DNA of 64,000 bases from the NCBI RefSeq assembly GCF_963169125.1, contig NC_084802.1, positions 17,174,896-17,238,895 on the forward strand, written 5' to 3'. The first letter of the stretch is position 1, and each line of letters begins with the position of its first letter. This document shows, piece by piece, positions 53,854 through 64,000 of the stretch. Source of the stretch: Humulus lupulus (lineage: Eukaryota > Streptophyta > Magnoliopsida > Rosales > Cannabaceae). The translations under genes and the position numbers were made by a program. A model generated the notes under the pieces. The model was not told the origin of the DNA. It did not search any database and saw only the letters and a list, made by a program, of their open reading frames with translations.

Positions 53854-56014
53854 ACTCATTTAATAATGGACACCATTATTAACAACCTACTATTCGATCA
53901 AAATAAGAAAACAAAATCTCTTATTTTATGAGCTAGACCCACGGTTTCAATAATCATAGATTTAGTCCTAGTAGTCACCGTAGGGGTGAGTCTAATAGAA
54001 TTTGACCTATAATTATCTATCTTTCGAAATCTAACCTTGTCAAAATAGCTAATGAACACCTTCCGTAGGGGGACGAATCAAAGCGCCTCGAGGCCCCATT
54101 AAGCTATTGACTATGTTAAACCAACGGTGGAGATCGAATAAAATTCTTAAAATAAGCTCATTATAAAATTAAAATTAGTATTTTTATTATTTATTTTTAG
54201 AAAATTAATGACTATGGTTTTCCAAAAAAAATTAAATAGATTAAATTTTTTAAAACCAAAGTCCTATAATTTCTTATTAATTCTAAAGTGTCACATTGAA
54301 ACAAATTCAATTAATTTAGAATTAATTTGTTGCTAATCAATATTTAGGTTTAACTAATATAATGAACCTATACAATTAAGTCCAACTCAGGTAAATGAGC
54401 CTTAACAATTGGGCTTGTATGGGGGAGGGCTGGGTCCAGTATGTCGTTCCCACTACAAAGGCCCCCTATCTTCTATACAAGATCCAAACGACAGGAATTT
54501 AAACCTTCGTTTTATTAATTGTTATTAATTGATTAGGCCCACTATAGTCATGCAAAGCAAATGGGCCTTTACAAGTGGAATCACCCACAAGAGAGGAATT
54601 TAAACTTTACATTTTCTAATGGGCCCAAATAAAACCTATCATTTTATGAATATTTTATTTGGCAAAATACCATATATCTAACAAACATATGTGCCACTAT
54701 ATGCATCTAAGCCCAATTGCAAAAATACCACATATAGTGCAAACAGACATGTTATAATTGGATGGGCCTAATCATGTTACTATATGAGCAATTCTATGAA
54801 TTTATGCAAAAAATACTACAATTTATTTCATTTGCAAAAATACGACAATTAATTATCTAGAATTTATCAAAAAAATCAAATTAATTAAATTTTTACAAAA
54901 AATAAGTCAATTTAAATGAAATTTATCAACAATTAACAATAGTTAATTTAAATTTCATTTATCAACAATCAACTTGGTTTTAGGTTAATTTGAAAAAAAA
55001 ATATTAATTTAATTTAAATAGGATTTATCAACAATTAACCAAAGTTAATTTAAATCCCATTTATTAAAAAAGATATTTTATTAATTGGCTGAAAAAAAAT
55101 TGATATTTTTCAAAATTTAACCAATTTTAAATTTTAAAATCAATATCTTAACTATTTTCCAAAATATCTTGTGTTGTTATAGCTATTAGCTAATATTTTA
55201 ACAATTAAAAAATAAAATAAAATATCAATAGTTATAACAACCCTAAAATATCTCAAAATAGTTAAACAAATTCAAATACCATAAAAATATCTAACTAACA
55301 ATATTCAAATTTCAAATAATTTAAATATTAAAAACTATAGAATAAAAATATATTTATATTTTCAAATAAAGATTTAATAAAAATATCAAGAATTTAAATG
55401 AAAATATCTGATATCATAATTCTAAAATTATAATATATTAAAAGATTTAAAATTAAGTTGTTAGTCTAATTTTAAATTTGAATTTGAATCTTTGTAGAAA
55501 CTATCCAATTATTTAAATCTCAACTAACCAAAATATCTTATTTTAAAAATTTTAATTGATAAAACAAAAAAGATTTTTTAGGTTTTGATTATACATAACA
55601 AATTTCTATAATTTTAATTTTATTTATTTTTCAAAAAAAAAATCTGGATGAACAGTACCCGTATCGGGTACTGTTCACCGAGTGCTCTGGCAGCTGGTGG
55701 CATGCGCGCGGGGCTGGGGTGCGCGCTGGTGTGCGGTGCGCGCGTGCATGGGAGCCAGTGCAAATTTTTTTCAAAATTTTTTTTGAGCAATTTTTCAAAC
55801 CAAAACCATTTTATAATTAATTTTTAACATATTTTACACAAAATAAAGCATATATAAAAATTAATAGCATAGAAAACACAACAAAATAACCTAAAAATTA
55901 CTAAAATTCACATAAAATCAATATGCTCATAAAAACATGAAAATCATCCAATTATTCAAACATATCAAATAATCCAATTTTAAACATGTTCATGCATGAA
56001 AATAAAGATTACCA
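53854..56014 (-). other. Copia C leader, LTR-proximal part
   Basis: About 2.2 kb, mostly AT-rich and without genes, between the primer site and the gag start (minus strand). A short GC-rich island at 55640-55760 stands out: it has a perfect hairpin followed by gcgcgc-rich DNA. A long untranslated leader is unusual for copia elements but is seen in some plant families. Confidence 0.6.
55649..55677. other. Perfect 13-bp hairpin in the Copia C leader
   Basis: The arms tgaacagtacccg and cgggtactgttca are exact complements around a 3-base loop. It would form a stable stem in the element RNA, next to a GC-rich tract. Retroviral leaders use such stems for dimerisation and packaging; that role here is inference. 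Confidence 0.8.
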
Positions 56015-56031
56015 AAGGCTCTGAGGCCAGT
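56015..56031 (-). other. Probable primer-binding site of Copia C
   Basis: The minus strand reads actggcctcagagccttt directly after the 5' LTR. It matches the initiator-Met site TGGTATCAGAGC in ten of twelve bases (CC instead of TA). Confidence 0.6.
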
Positions 56032-57890
56032 TGTTGGATTAGCTTATACAAGATCTTTATTTATTTTCATGTATAGCTAATATTAAACAAATTAATACGA
56101 GATAGCCTAAAACATGTTTCTAAAATTGAATTCAAAGATAAACAAATAATATAATACTTACAGTATACGCAGCGGAATTAAGAGTCCTTCCTTCAGTTTC
56201 TCTAACTCTTGTATCCTCTCTGTCGCAGAGTATTATCAAGAAACTGAACCGATCTTCTATTTTCTTCACGATCTTCCAATGTATCCTTAGAACCACCTAG
56301 ACTAGTGTGGGAAATTCTCAACACATGAGATAGATATAGAGAGAAGAAGAGAACATAACAAAGTGGCTTAGAAAAGGACTTGTGTTTAGAGAGAATCTAA
56401 AACTATCAGAAAATCTGACTTGTGACTTATCAAACTTCTCCTACTGACCTCTCTCTAAGGACTCCTTTTATAGACTCAATTAGGCCATTTAATTTAATTA
56501 AAAAAATCAATAAAATAATAGCCATTTTGAAGCCCTAGGTCGAAATTATCATGGGCTATAGGCCCGTGAAATTTCCCATTTGATTATAAGCCCATTGGAC
56601 TTAAAATCAAGGCCTGTATTATTTCTTATTGATTTAATTAATTAAATAATTATTTAAATCCTTTATCAAATTAATTATTTATTATTTGAACCTTGATTTA
56701 AACTTATTTATTAATTTAGATACCAATTTATCTTAATTAATAAATCTGCCATAATTTCTCTTTTCTTCTCAAAATTACACAACTCTGTGAAACTATCCAA
56801 AATTGACCTGGTCAACTTTGATAATTCTAATTGATGATTAAATCAATTAATTGAGACTATCTAGATGATTTTATCCAAGGTACAATGGGGACCATGGGCC
56901 TATGAAATCAAGCTCCAATAAGTTATCATAAATCTAACAAATAAATTTACTAACTTATTAATTCCTCGTGACTCCACTATAGACTCGAAATTGCACTCTT
57001 GAATTCATAGAACGCTCTATAACAAATATAGATACGCTATTAATTATCCATTGTTACAACCATAATTGTCACTCAATCCTCTATAGACGGTCTACAATGA
57101 GATAGGACTAAAATACTGTTTTACCCCTCATTGTATTTTATCCTTAAAACACTTAGTTCCTTGTAAATGATATTTCAATAAACTAATTTAATTACTGAAA
57201 TGAGATGTCTATCATTTATCACCTTGAACCAAACTAAAAGGAAACCATCGTTTCACTTCTTCATCAGAAGCTATAGATGTTCATATCTATGATTAACACT
57301 CCCACTCAATTATACTACCGAGTTCCCAAGATGTAAGTATGGGCTAGTCCGTAGGGTAAGCTGGTAACGAACAAGTCAAAGAACTCAAATAATACAATCA
57401 GTTAGAATACTAACCACTCAGAATTGAGATTGAATTGACCTATGGTCAACTATATGATATGACTAGAACAGATAATAACGATATGTTTACTTATCTTATC
57501 AACTGTCAATATCGGTCCTGTCCGATGTAACAAATACATCTGATCTTATCTACTTTGCTAATGTTCTAGAAAGAACATAACACTATAATGTGTAAGTAGA
57601 ACATATCGTAGATTGGCAAGTCAGTGTAAATCCGGTGCACTGACTAATCTTAGGACTAACTTATTTTGAACATATAATCATATCTATATTCCACTGTGAT
57701 TACGTCACTATAAATAAGATTAGCTATATGCTCGGGATTTAATAGAAGTTTATATTAAACAAATAATCATGAAAATAAAACATGTGAGCAAAGTGATTGA
57801 CCAAGTCAAAAAATGATTTCTATTCTTTTATTGATAATAAAATGAGATTACAAAGAATTTGGGTTTTAATTAGGGCATAAAACCCCAACA
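56032..57890 (-). repeat. 5' LTR of Copia C
   Basis: Full-length 1859-bp LTR, plus-strand start tgttggattagctt and end aaccccaaca, followed by the aatcc target duplication. Compared over the shared part, its partner at 47193 differs by few substitutions. Confidence 0.92.
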
Positions 57891-57895
57891 AATCC

Positions 57896-59676
57896 TTAAT
57901 CTGGAATTGAGTGCTCAGCCAATTCTTCACGTCTGATAATTTCTTAACATTGTTTCCAATGAGTAAGATATCATCTACATAAAGAACCAAGAATACCACT
58001 ATTTGATTTGCCTTCAGTTGGTAAACACAGGGTTCATCAATATTTTGTTCAAAGCCATAGGTTTTGATTATTTCATCAAACCTAAGATTCCAGGAACAAG
58101 AAGCTTACTTAAGTCCATAGATGGACCTATTTAACTTGCAAACGTTTCCTTCTTGTCTAGCTACTTTTAATCCTTCTGGCTGATCCATATAAATGACTTC
58201 GACAAGCTTTCCATTAAGAAAAGTTGTCTTGACGTCCATTTGCCAGATCTCATAGTCGAGAGCGGCTGCTATGGAGAGGAGGATGCGAATGGATTTGAAC
58301 ATGGCTATCGGACTAAAAGTTTCCTCTTAGTCCACGCCTTCTCTTTGGGTATAACCCTTTGCCACTAATCAAGCTTTATAAGTCTCGATATTTCCATCAA
58401 CACCTCGTTTCTTCTTGTAGATCCACTTGCACCCAATGGCCCTAAAGTCACCAGGTGCTTCCAGAAGATCCCACATGAAATTTTAGTACATGGATTCCAT
58501 TTCCTTTTTCATGGCTTCAAGCCATAGTTCCTTTTCAGGGCTAGCCATTACCTTCTTGAAAGACAGCGGATCATCATCACTAGTGTCACCAACAACCATA
58601 TTGGTTTCACCATCCAAACCATAGTGAACTGGGTTCCTAGAAACCCTCCCACTACGACGAGGCTCTATGACAGTTTGCTCAGGAACAATGGTACTTTCTT
58701 CATTTGAATTGACTTGAGTAGGTTGGACATGAAGAGTGGGAATTTCATCATCAACTTGCGTTGATGACGATGGAACATTGGTTGGAGTCAATTTTTTTAA
58801 CCATCTCCTCTAAAACTACTTTGCTACGAGATTTGAAGTTTTGGACATAGTCATTTTCCAGAAAAGTAGCATTCGTGGAAGTAAACACCTTCTTTTCTGA
58901 ATGACTATAGAAAATTCCACCCCGAGTACCTTTAGGATAGCCAACAAACATACAAACTTCAGTTTGCGGTTCTAGCTTTCCCTCCTTTTTCCTCAGGACG
59001 TGAGCGGGACACCCCCAGATTCTATAATGGCGTAAACTAGGTTTACGACCATTCCAGCGTTATAAAAGTGTTTTGGGGATTAGTTTAGATGGCACGACAT
59101 TGAGAATGTCATTCGCGGTTTCAATTGCATGTTCCCTGAACGAAGTTGGTAGAGTTGAGTAACTAAGCATGCATCTAACCATTTCCAATAAAGTTCTGTT
59201 TCAGCATTCCGCTACACCATTTTGTTGCGAAGTACCTGGGGCAGTAAGTTGTGATAAAATCCCAAGTTCAGTTAAGTGATCTTGGAACTACATATCCAAA
59301 TATTCTCCACCCTTATCAGATCGCAAGATCTTTAACGTTTTACCTAATTGGTTCTGAGCCATTGCTATGAATTCCTAAAACTTTGAAAATGTTTCAGATT
59401 TCCTATGCATTAGGTAAAGATATGAGTATCTAGAGTAATCATTAATGAAATTGACGAAATGCTCAAAACCACCCCTGGCTTGTACATTCAAAGGTCCACA
59501 AACATCCAAATGCATAAGACCAAGTGGTTCTTTGGCCCTATCACCCTTTGCAGAGAATGGACGCTTGGTCAGTTTTCCTTCTAGAAAATATTCACAGACA
59601 GGTAATTCACCTTAGGTGAGTTCCCTCAAAGGTCCATCCTTTGTAAGTCTTTGAATCCTATCATAGCCAATGTGAC
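57896..59676 (-). pseudogene. Copia B pol: RT start, integrase and pre-integrase; decayed
   Basis: Minus-strand pol continuing from 47187. RT retains LYVDDILL near 57970-58000, the QMDVKTTFLNGKLVEVIYM segment at 58105-58302 and the LVAKGYTQRE region near 58340. The linker has the PTNVPSSSTQVDDEIPTLHV stretch (58483-58791). Integrase pieces follow: YPKGTRGGIFYSHSEKKVF, a WGCPAHVLRKK region, NGV..HRNRT and the zinc-binding region up to 59676. Several stops (for example near 58327, 58484, 58795 and 59615) and frameshifts break it. It ends where the opposite-orientation LTR was inserted (after gccaatgtgac). Confidence 0.85.
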
Positions 59677-62040
59677 TGTAATGCCCCAAATTTCCTAATA
59701 GGTTTAGGACCTTGATTAGGAGGCCGGGAGGGCCATAATTGATTTATTATGTTATTAAACGATAATATGCATGTTTAGGTGTATTAAATATACATGTGAA
59801 CCCATTTATGAGTAATTGGGTGATTTTCATATTTTGGCCATTTCGGGCATATTTGGCATATTTGTTATATGTGTGTGGTGCTTTATTATTATTTGGTTAT
59901 GCTAGGGTTACTCAGCACGAGACGATCTTAGGAGGAAAGCTAGTGGGAAATTCACAACAGGATTTATTCTTGACTCAGAGTGAGTCAAGGGGTATTTAGT
60001 GCATTACTGGGTTATTGGGTAATGAGAATAAATATTTGGTGATAAATTGGGAGTTAGTAAGATCAGGGGAAATTCTGGAGGTTTTGACTATTTTGTCCTC
60101 GGGGGTGTTTTCGAGATCCCGAGCGTTAGGATTTGGTTGAGGCTACTTAATCTTAAAGTAACCTTTTAAGAAATAAAAAGAACATTCTGTACGTTCTCTC
60201 TCCCTCTAAGTTCCATTTTCGTCTCCCAATCGCATTTTCAAAGGTAACTTGAGTTCTAGGACTCGGATTCAAGCGAGAATCGAGGCATAGCGATCCTAGG
60301 GAATATTAGAAGCTTATTAGCTGGAGGATTTAGTTGGAAACAACTCAATTAGAGGTAATTCAAGTTTTAAGTTTTTAAGCTTGAATTGGACTTTGTGTTT
60401 TGATGATTTTTTGTTAGATTTGAGACTTGGGTTTTGTTGGTTTTGGATCATGGGGATGTTTGGGAACTTTGATTTTTGAGTTTGGAGATGTATGGACTTG
60501 TTTTTGGGAGGTTTTAAAAGGTTGAAAATGGGGAAAAATGGCTGGTCCGAGGTTGGGTCGCCGCCCTGTTCTTGGGCGCCGCGGCCCAAGCTCGATGAAG
60601 CAGGTGGAGTATGTTGTGAGCTCTGGGGGCCGCGACACTGGGTGTAGAGCGCTGCGGCGCTTGCCCTTGATGCCTCTATTTTGGCTGGGGGTCGCGGCTT
60701 AGTGAGTTGGGCCACGGCGCTTGAGGGTATTTATGGCCGAAATGATGTTTTAAGCTTGGGAACCCAAACCTTAGGCCTCAGGATCATTCCTACTACCTGG
60801 TTTAGTGGGATTGGATGTCTCGGAGGCTAGGTCTTGGTTCCGGGATTAGTTTTAGAACTTGAACTCATTGGATCACCATTTATGGTTGTGACTAGGTTAT
60901 CACTAGAGGCTTGAAGTAAGGATCGTGCTTGTGGCTCGTTTATTGGTATCTTGTGCTTGGACCAAAGGTAAGAAAACTGCACCCCATATGTGACATGCAT
61001 GGTTATTCTTGATGCATGTTGGATGTTTAAATGTGAATATTGATAGCATATTGAATGCTTAGCAATCTTGCTCACTTGTATATGGTTATTATTGAGGCAT
61101 GTTGGACGTTTAAGTGTGATGCATGTGATGCACGAGAAACACGTGATTAGGGCATGTCATGAATATTGAATATGAGACTGTTCAGAGCTTGAGTCTCTGT
61201 GTTTATGCATGATTCCAATTATGCTAGCAATTGTTAAGTAAGCGTGTTGAATGCCTTGTATTTGGATATTCGACATACGATACATGTTTGGTAGCATTGC
61301 TTACTTGTGCGTGGCACTGACTCATTAGTTAGAATTGGCAAAGGTGTCAGTATCAACTATGAAGCTGTGACTCATTAGTCAAGTTCGGCAGTGGTACTGG
61401 GCACTGGTCACCAGTGCTGACTCATAAGTCAGGAACGGCCCTAGCATAATCAACGCAAGCCAACAAAGATTAGATCTAATCGACATCTGCATTAGATGAC
61501 TCAACAAGAGCATTAATGCCGAACCGACCTAAAGTTCGATGAAAACTAAAAGCGCGTGTGTGACTTACCCATCAGTCACTCATCTGTTTAAGCTAGTGAC
61601 TACCCATCAGTCACTCATCTGATTAGAGCCATCGCAGGAAAGCCCAGGTAATGGTTTCGTTACACGGCTATGGGCACTGAGCCCCATAGTGACTTGCTTG
61701 TCAGTCACTTATTATGGTTTAACAGAACCTCAAAGTGATATTCATTCATCTGCTCAGGGCTATAAGCTCTGTATGATCATTCTGATCATCATTTGCATGG
61801 CTTTGGGTACTGAGCCCCGTAGTGACTTGCTTGTCGGTCACTCAGTATGGTTTACCAGAATTTCAAGTGTTAAATCACTCATATGATTAGGATTGACTTG
61901 ATAGTCATCCAATCAGGAGGGCAGGATTTCTTATCCTTGATTCCCCAGCATTATATGAGATTATTTGCATGCTTGAATTGAGCTATATTTGCTAGGCATG
62001 CCAGATGTGATTTGATATCATGATATGATTGTTCATCATC
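59677..62040 (+). mobile_element. Truncated gypsy-like LTR, inverse relative of 51142-53848
   Basis: Starts tgtaatgccccaaatttcc, which is the reverse complement of the end of the solo LTR at 51142-53848. It matches that LTR through ggtaagaaaactgcacccc near 60966 and into its repeat region. The other end (ggggcgttaca) and the 5-bp duplication are missing. At about 62040 the sequence changes to Copia B gag, so the LTR end was deleted together with at least 0.6 kb of Copia B. Short frames inside it have no family resemblance. Confidence 0.75.
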
Positions 62041-62055
62041 TATATTCCCCTTAGG
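62041..62055 (-). pseudogene. Copia B gag fragment (left of solo LTR)
   Basis: The sequence tattccccttagg continues at 63982 as tgtctgtgcacttggttgt. Together these match Copia C gag near 50380-50410 (ccccttaggcgtctg) with only a few differences. It corresponds to the Gln-Thr-Pro-Lys-Gly-Lys part of the basic linker. Confidence 0.65.
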
Positions 62056-63976
62056 TGTAACAACCAAACTATCTATAAAACTGAGGTCATTAAACCTACT
62101 GGACATAACTACAACTTTGAAAAGAACATACATAAGAAAATTCATAACTTTATTGAAAACCTTAAAGAAACAATATTTGCAATACATAAATGAGCTCATT
62201 GTCTTAAAATAAAACATAACTTTAAATATAATTGTTTACAAAGCTAATTGCAGAAAAATACATAAAACATAATTTTAAAGAGACTAAAAAAAATGTTGTC
62301 CTCGAATTAACACGCAGCCCATCCACTCCATTCACCTCCATACACACACCAAGCTTCCATGAATCCTTCCACCTCTGCATCTTCTTTCCTGCATCATACT
62401 AAAAGAAAAGGAGTGGGCCTAATGCCCAGCAAGGAAAAACTAACAACATAAACATACACATAAAATCATATCATAACGTAAGCAAAAAAAACATTTCATA
62501 TCATATACAATAAACAGATTATAACATATACTATAAACATATTATAACATATTCCATATAAGACTATAGTAATAATGACCATTATGACATGTGAGAAACC
62601 ATCTACGTCCCCTGTCTAATATTTGAGGTAGGTTAGATCACATGTGGTGTATGATAACCCATCTACGTCCCCTGACTAATATTTGAGGTAGGGTAAACCA
62701 TAACATATTAAAACATAAACTTATCATAACATATTATACATAACATATTATACATAACATATCATACAAACATACAAGGTCTGGCCTATTTTCCTTACCA
62801 AAACTGGGATATGAGAACAAATGCGGGGATTGGAATACTCCTAAAACTAGCAATAGAACAGTGAGTATTTCTAAAGGAAAGAGATGAAAATAAAAGAACT
62901 AAACCACCAAGAGAAAACTTACCAAAAAACACCTTAAGTTCAAAGAACTTGAAAACCTAACCACAAATCATAACAAAAGTTAGAACCTGAATGAAACTAA
63001 AGAAACTAAGGAATTAACATAATTGAACTTAAGAATAAGGGTACCTTTGTTGACCTTAGAGATTGGCCTAACTCCAATACCGAAATACTCTAATCCATAC
63101 TTCCTAAGTGTTTGATAAAGCTTAAGAATGATAAAGCTTTTTCTTTCCCAACCCAAGTGTATCACTCTTATGTTCTCACTAGCACCTTGGAGTCTGATCA
63201 CAGCTGAAGAGTAAGTGAAAGGGATGGGTACTAGGTCCTATTTATAAAGTTCTAGGAATAAAAATCTTTTTTTTGGCTTTGAATAAAAATAATGATTTTA
63301 ATTAAAGATAATTGATTTTTCGTCAATCAGAGGCTGAAGACTCGGTCAAAACTAACAGAGGTAAGTCTAAGGAGTCAAAAGCGGTTTTTAAAATTAAAAA
63401 CAAAAATAAATATATATATTTGGGCGATATATCCCCCCTATGTGGCGATATATCGGCTGCCCCTATGTTCCGAGTCTCCGTTCGCGATCGTGCAACGTCA
63501 ACGTGTTTTTTCGTATTCAGCGTTAGGCGATATATCGGCTCTAATGCTGCGATATATCGGCATACATGATTATTTTAAACACATAATTGCACTTTTTCAG
63601 CATAATTAAGGTTGGATAAATACTTTGACTGAGTCAAATTACGACCCTAACAGATTCTGCTGAAGACTAAGTCTTATATTCCCTTATTTGATCATTATAA
63701 TAATAATTCCTTAATAATCATGCTTATGAAAAGTGTCACATTCTTATTGGCTCTATCTAAACCTTAGGTTATAATAAATATCATATTTATAACTAGCAAT
63801 ATTAATCAAACCTTATGTTATAATTAATATTCTTACACTAGAGGTTAAACTTATAAAATCCATAACTATTGCTATGAGTTTCCAACTAAGTCCCGGTTTG
63901 AACCAAAATCCACGAAATTTAAAATACTACAACTACTACTAACTATCTAGCTAAGTAAACATTCTAGGACTCTACA
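62056..63976 (-). mobile_element. Solo LTR of a third family, 1.9 kb
   Basis: Begins tgtaacaaccaaac and ends ggactctaca, with a perfect 5-bp duplication ttagg (62051-62055 and 63977-63981). No internal genes. A minus-strand TATA-like tttataaatag near 63239-63250 suggests minus orientation. Contains a twofold repeat of catctacgtcccctg..ctaatatttgaggtag (62590-62700) and a cluster of cgatatatcg palindromes near 63425-63559. Confidence 0.88.
63425..63559. repeat. Cluster of CGATATATCG palindromes
   Basis: Perfect copies at 63446-63455, 63528-63537 and 63550-63559, and a one-off copy at 63425-63434. All are preceded by g or gg and three are followed by gc. They lie upstream of the TATA-like site if the LTR is read on the minus strand. 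Confidence 0.85.
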
Positions 63977-63981
63977 TTAGG

Positions 63982-64000
63982 TGTCTGTGCACTTGGTTGT
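63982..64000 (-). pseudogene. Copia B gag fragment (right of solo LTR, window edge)
   Basis: The last 19 bases continue the Copia B gag linker after the solo LTR and run off the window. They match Copia C at about 50394-50413. Confidence 0.6.

Larger units (their letters stand above)
47193..57890 (-). mobile_element. Ty1/copia element Copia C, nested in Copia B
   Basis: Inserted in the RT region of its own relative, with a perfect target duplication aatcc (47188-47192 and 57891-57895). Its 5' LTR is full length (56032-57890). Its 3' LTR is cut short (47193 to about 48430) and joined directly to the start of RT, so the rest of RT, RNase H and the LTR end are deleted. Gag and pol remnants are at 48413-50904. 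The leader holds a 2.7-kb solo LTR. Not autonomous. Confidence 0.9.
44617..64000 (-). mobile_element. Ty1/copia element Copia B, fragmented, runs past the window
   Basis: A minus-strand copia element. Its 3' LTR is at 44617-46497. Its RNase H and RT end are at 46522-47192, RT start and integrase at 57896-59676, and a gag fragment lies around 62041-62055 and 63982-64000. These pieces are separated by Copia C, an opposite-orientation LTR and a solo LTR. Removing Copia C rejoins the RT phrase for WLSTQFQIKDLGEASY exactly. The 5' LTR lies beyond 64000. Confidence 0.88.

Noticed and set aside
59796..59999. 67-codon frame with hydrophobic start that looks like a signal peptide
   Set aside because: Inside an LTR, not conserved in the inverse relative, and no other gene features.
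60317..60715. 132-codon minus-strand Pro/Lys-rich frame
   Set aside because: LTR sequence; antisense to the likely leader, no domain character.

Overview
This window is intergenic, transposable-element (TE) packed DNA from a flowering plant, probably a eudicot. The evidence is Ty1/copia and Ty3/gypsy retrotransposons primed from a plant-type initiator-Met site, En/Spm (CACTA) transposons with tnp2-type transposases, hAT and Mutator-like miniature elements, very AT-rich spacers, and one VQ-motif gene (a plant-specific family). I cannot name the species. No rRNA, tRNA, CRISPR array or bacterial-type gene was seen.

Layout. (1) 1-8022: AT-rich spacer containing repeat 'unit A' (copy 1), split by a complete minus-strand copia element (1148-6066, 'Copia A'). 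Its two 265-bp LTRs show no difference by eye, its target duplication is perfect and its polyprotein frame is open, so it is the youngest element here. (2) 8032-9925: a Mutator-like element of 1.65 kb and a 171-bp MITE, both inside a second copy of unit A. (3) 10365-38421: an old chromodomain-type gypsy element inserted in unit A copy 2 and itself hit three times: CACTA-2 (12381-21205) just after its primer-binding site, a hAT-type MITE (22131-22614) in gag, and CACTA-1 (28276-38147) in the 3' LTR. The gypsy polyprotein is broken by many stops and frameshifts. CACTA-2 carries decayed transposase and TNP1/Ulp1-like genes. CACTA-1 still has an apparently intact three-exon transposase gene, and a TNP1-like gene closed by two in-frame TAG codons.

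(4) 38704-44590: two inverted arms of about 1.3 kb flank a 797-codon intact minus-strand frame (40401-42794) with a canonical VQ motif and a large proline/glutamine-rich repeat array. This is the only non-TE gene candidate and the most interesting object in the window. (5) 44617-64000: a minus-strand copia element ('Copia B') whose reverse transcriptase was interrupted by a second member of the same family ('Copia C', 47193-57890, target duplication aatcc). Copia C contains a 2.7-kb solo LTR. Copia B is further disrupted by a related LTR in the opposite orientation (59677 to about 62040) and by another solo LTR (62056-63976).

The coding regions work as element machinery rather than as a pathway. 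Gag-pol proteins drive copy-and-paste retrotransposition, and TNP2/TNP1 proteins bind CACTA ends with their subterminal repeats and excise them. The VQ protein, if expressed, would be a nuclear WRKY co-regulator. Insertion order follows from the nesting: unit A, then gypsy, then the CACTAs and MITEs; and Copia B, then Copia C, then the solo LTRs.
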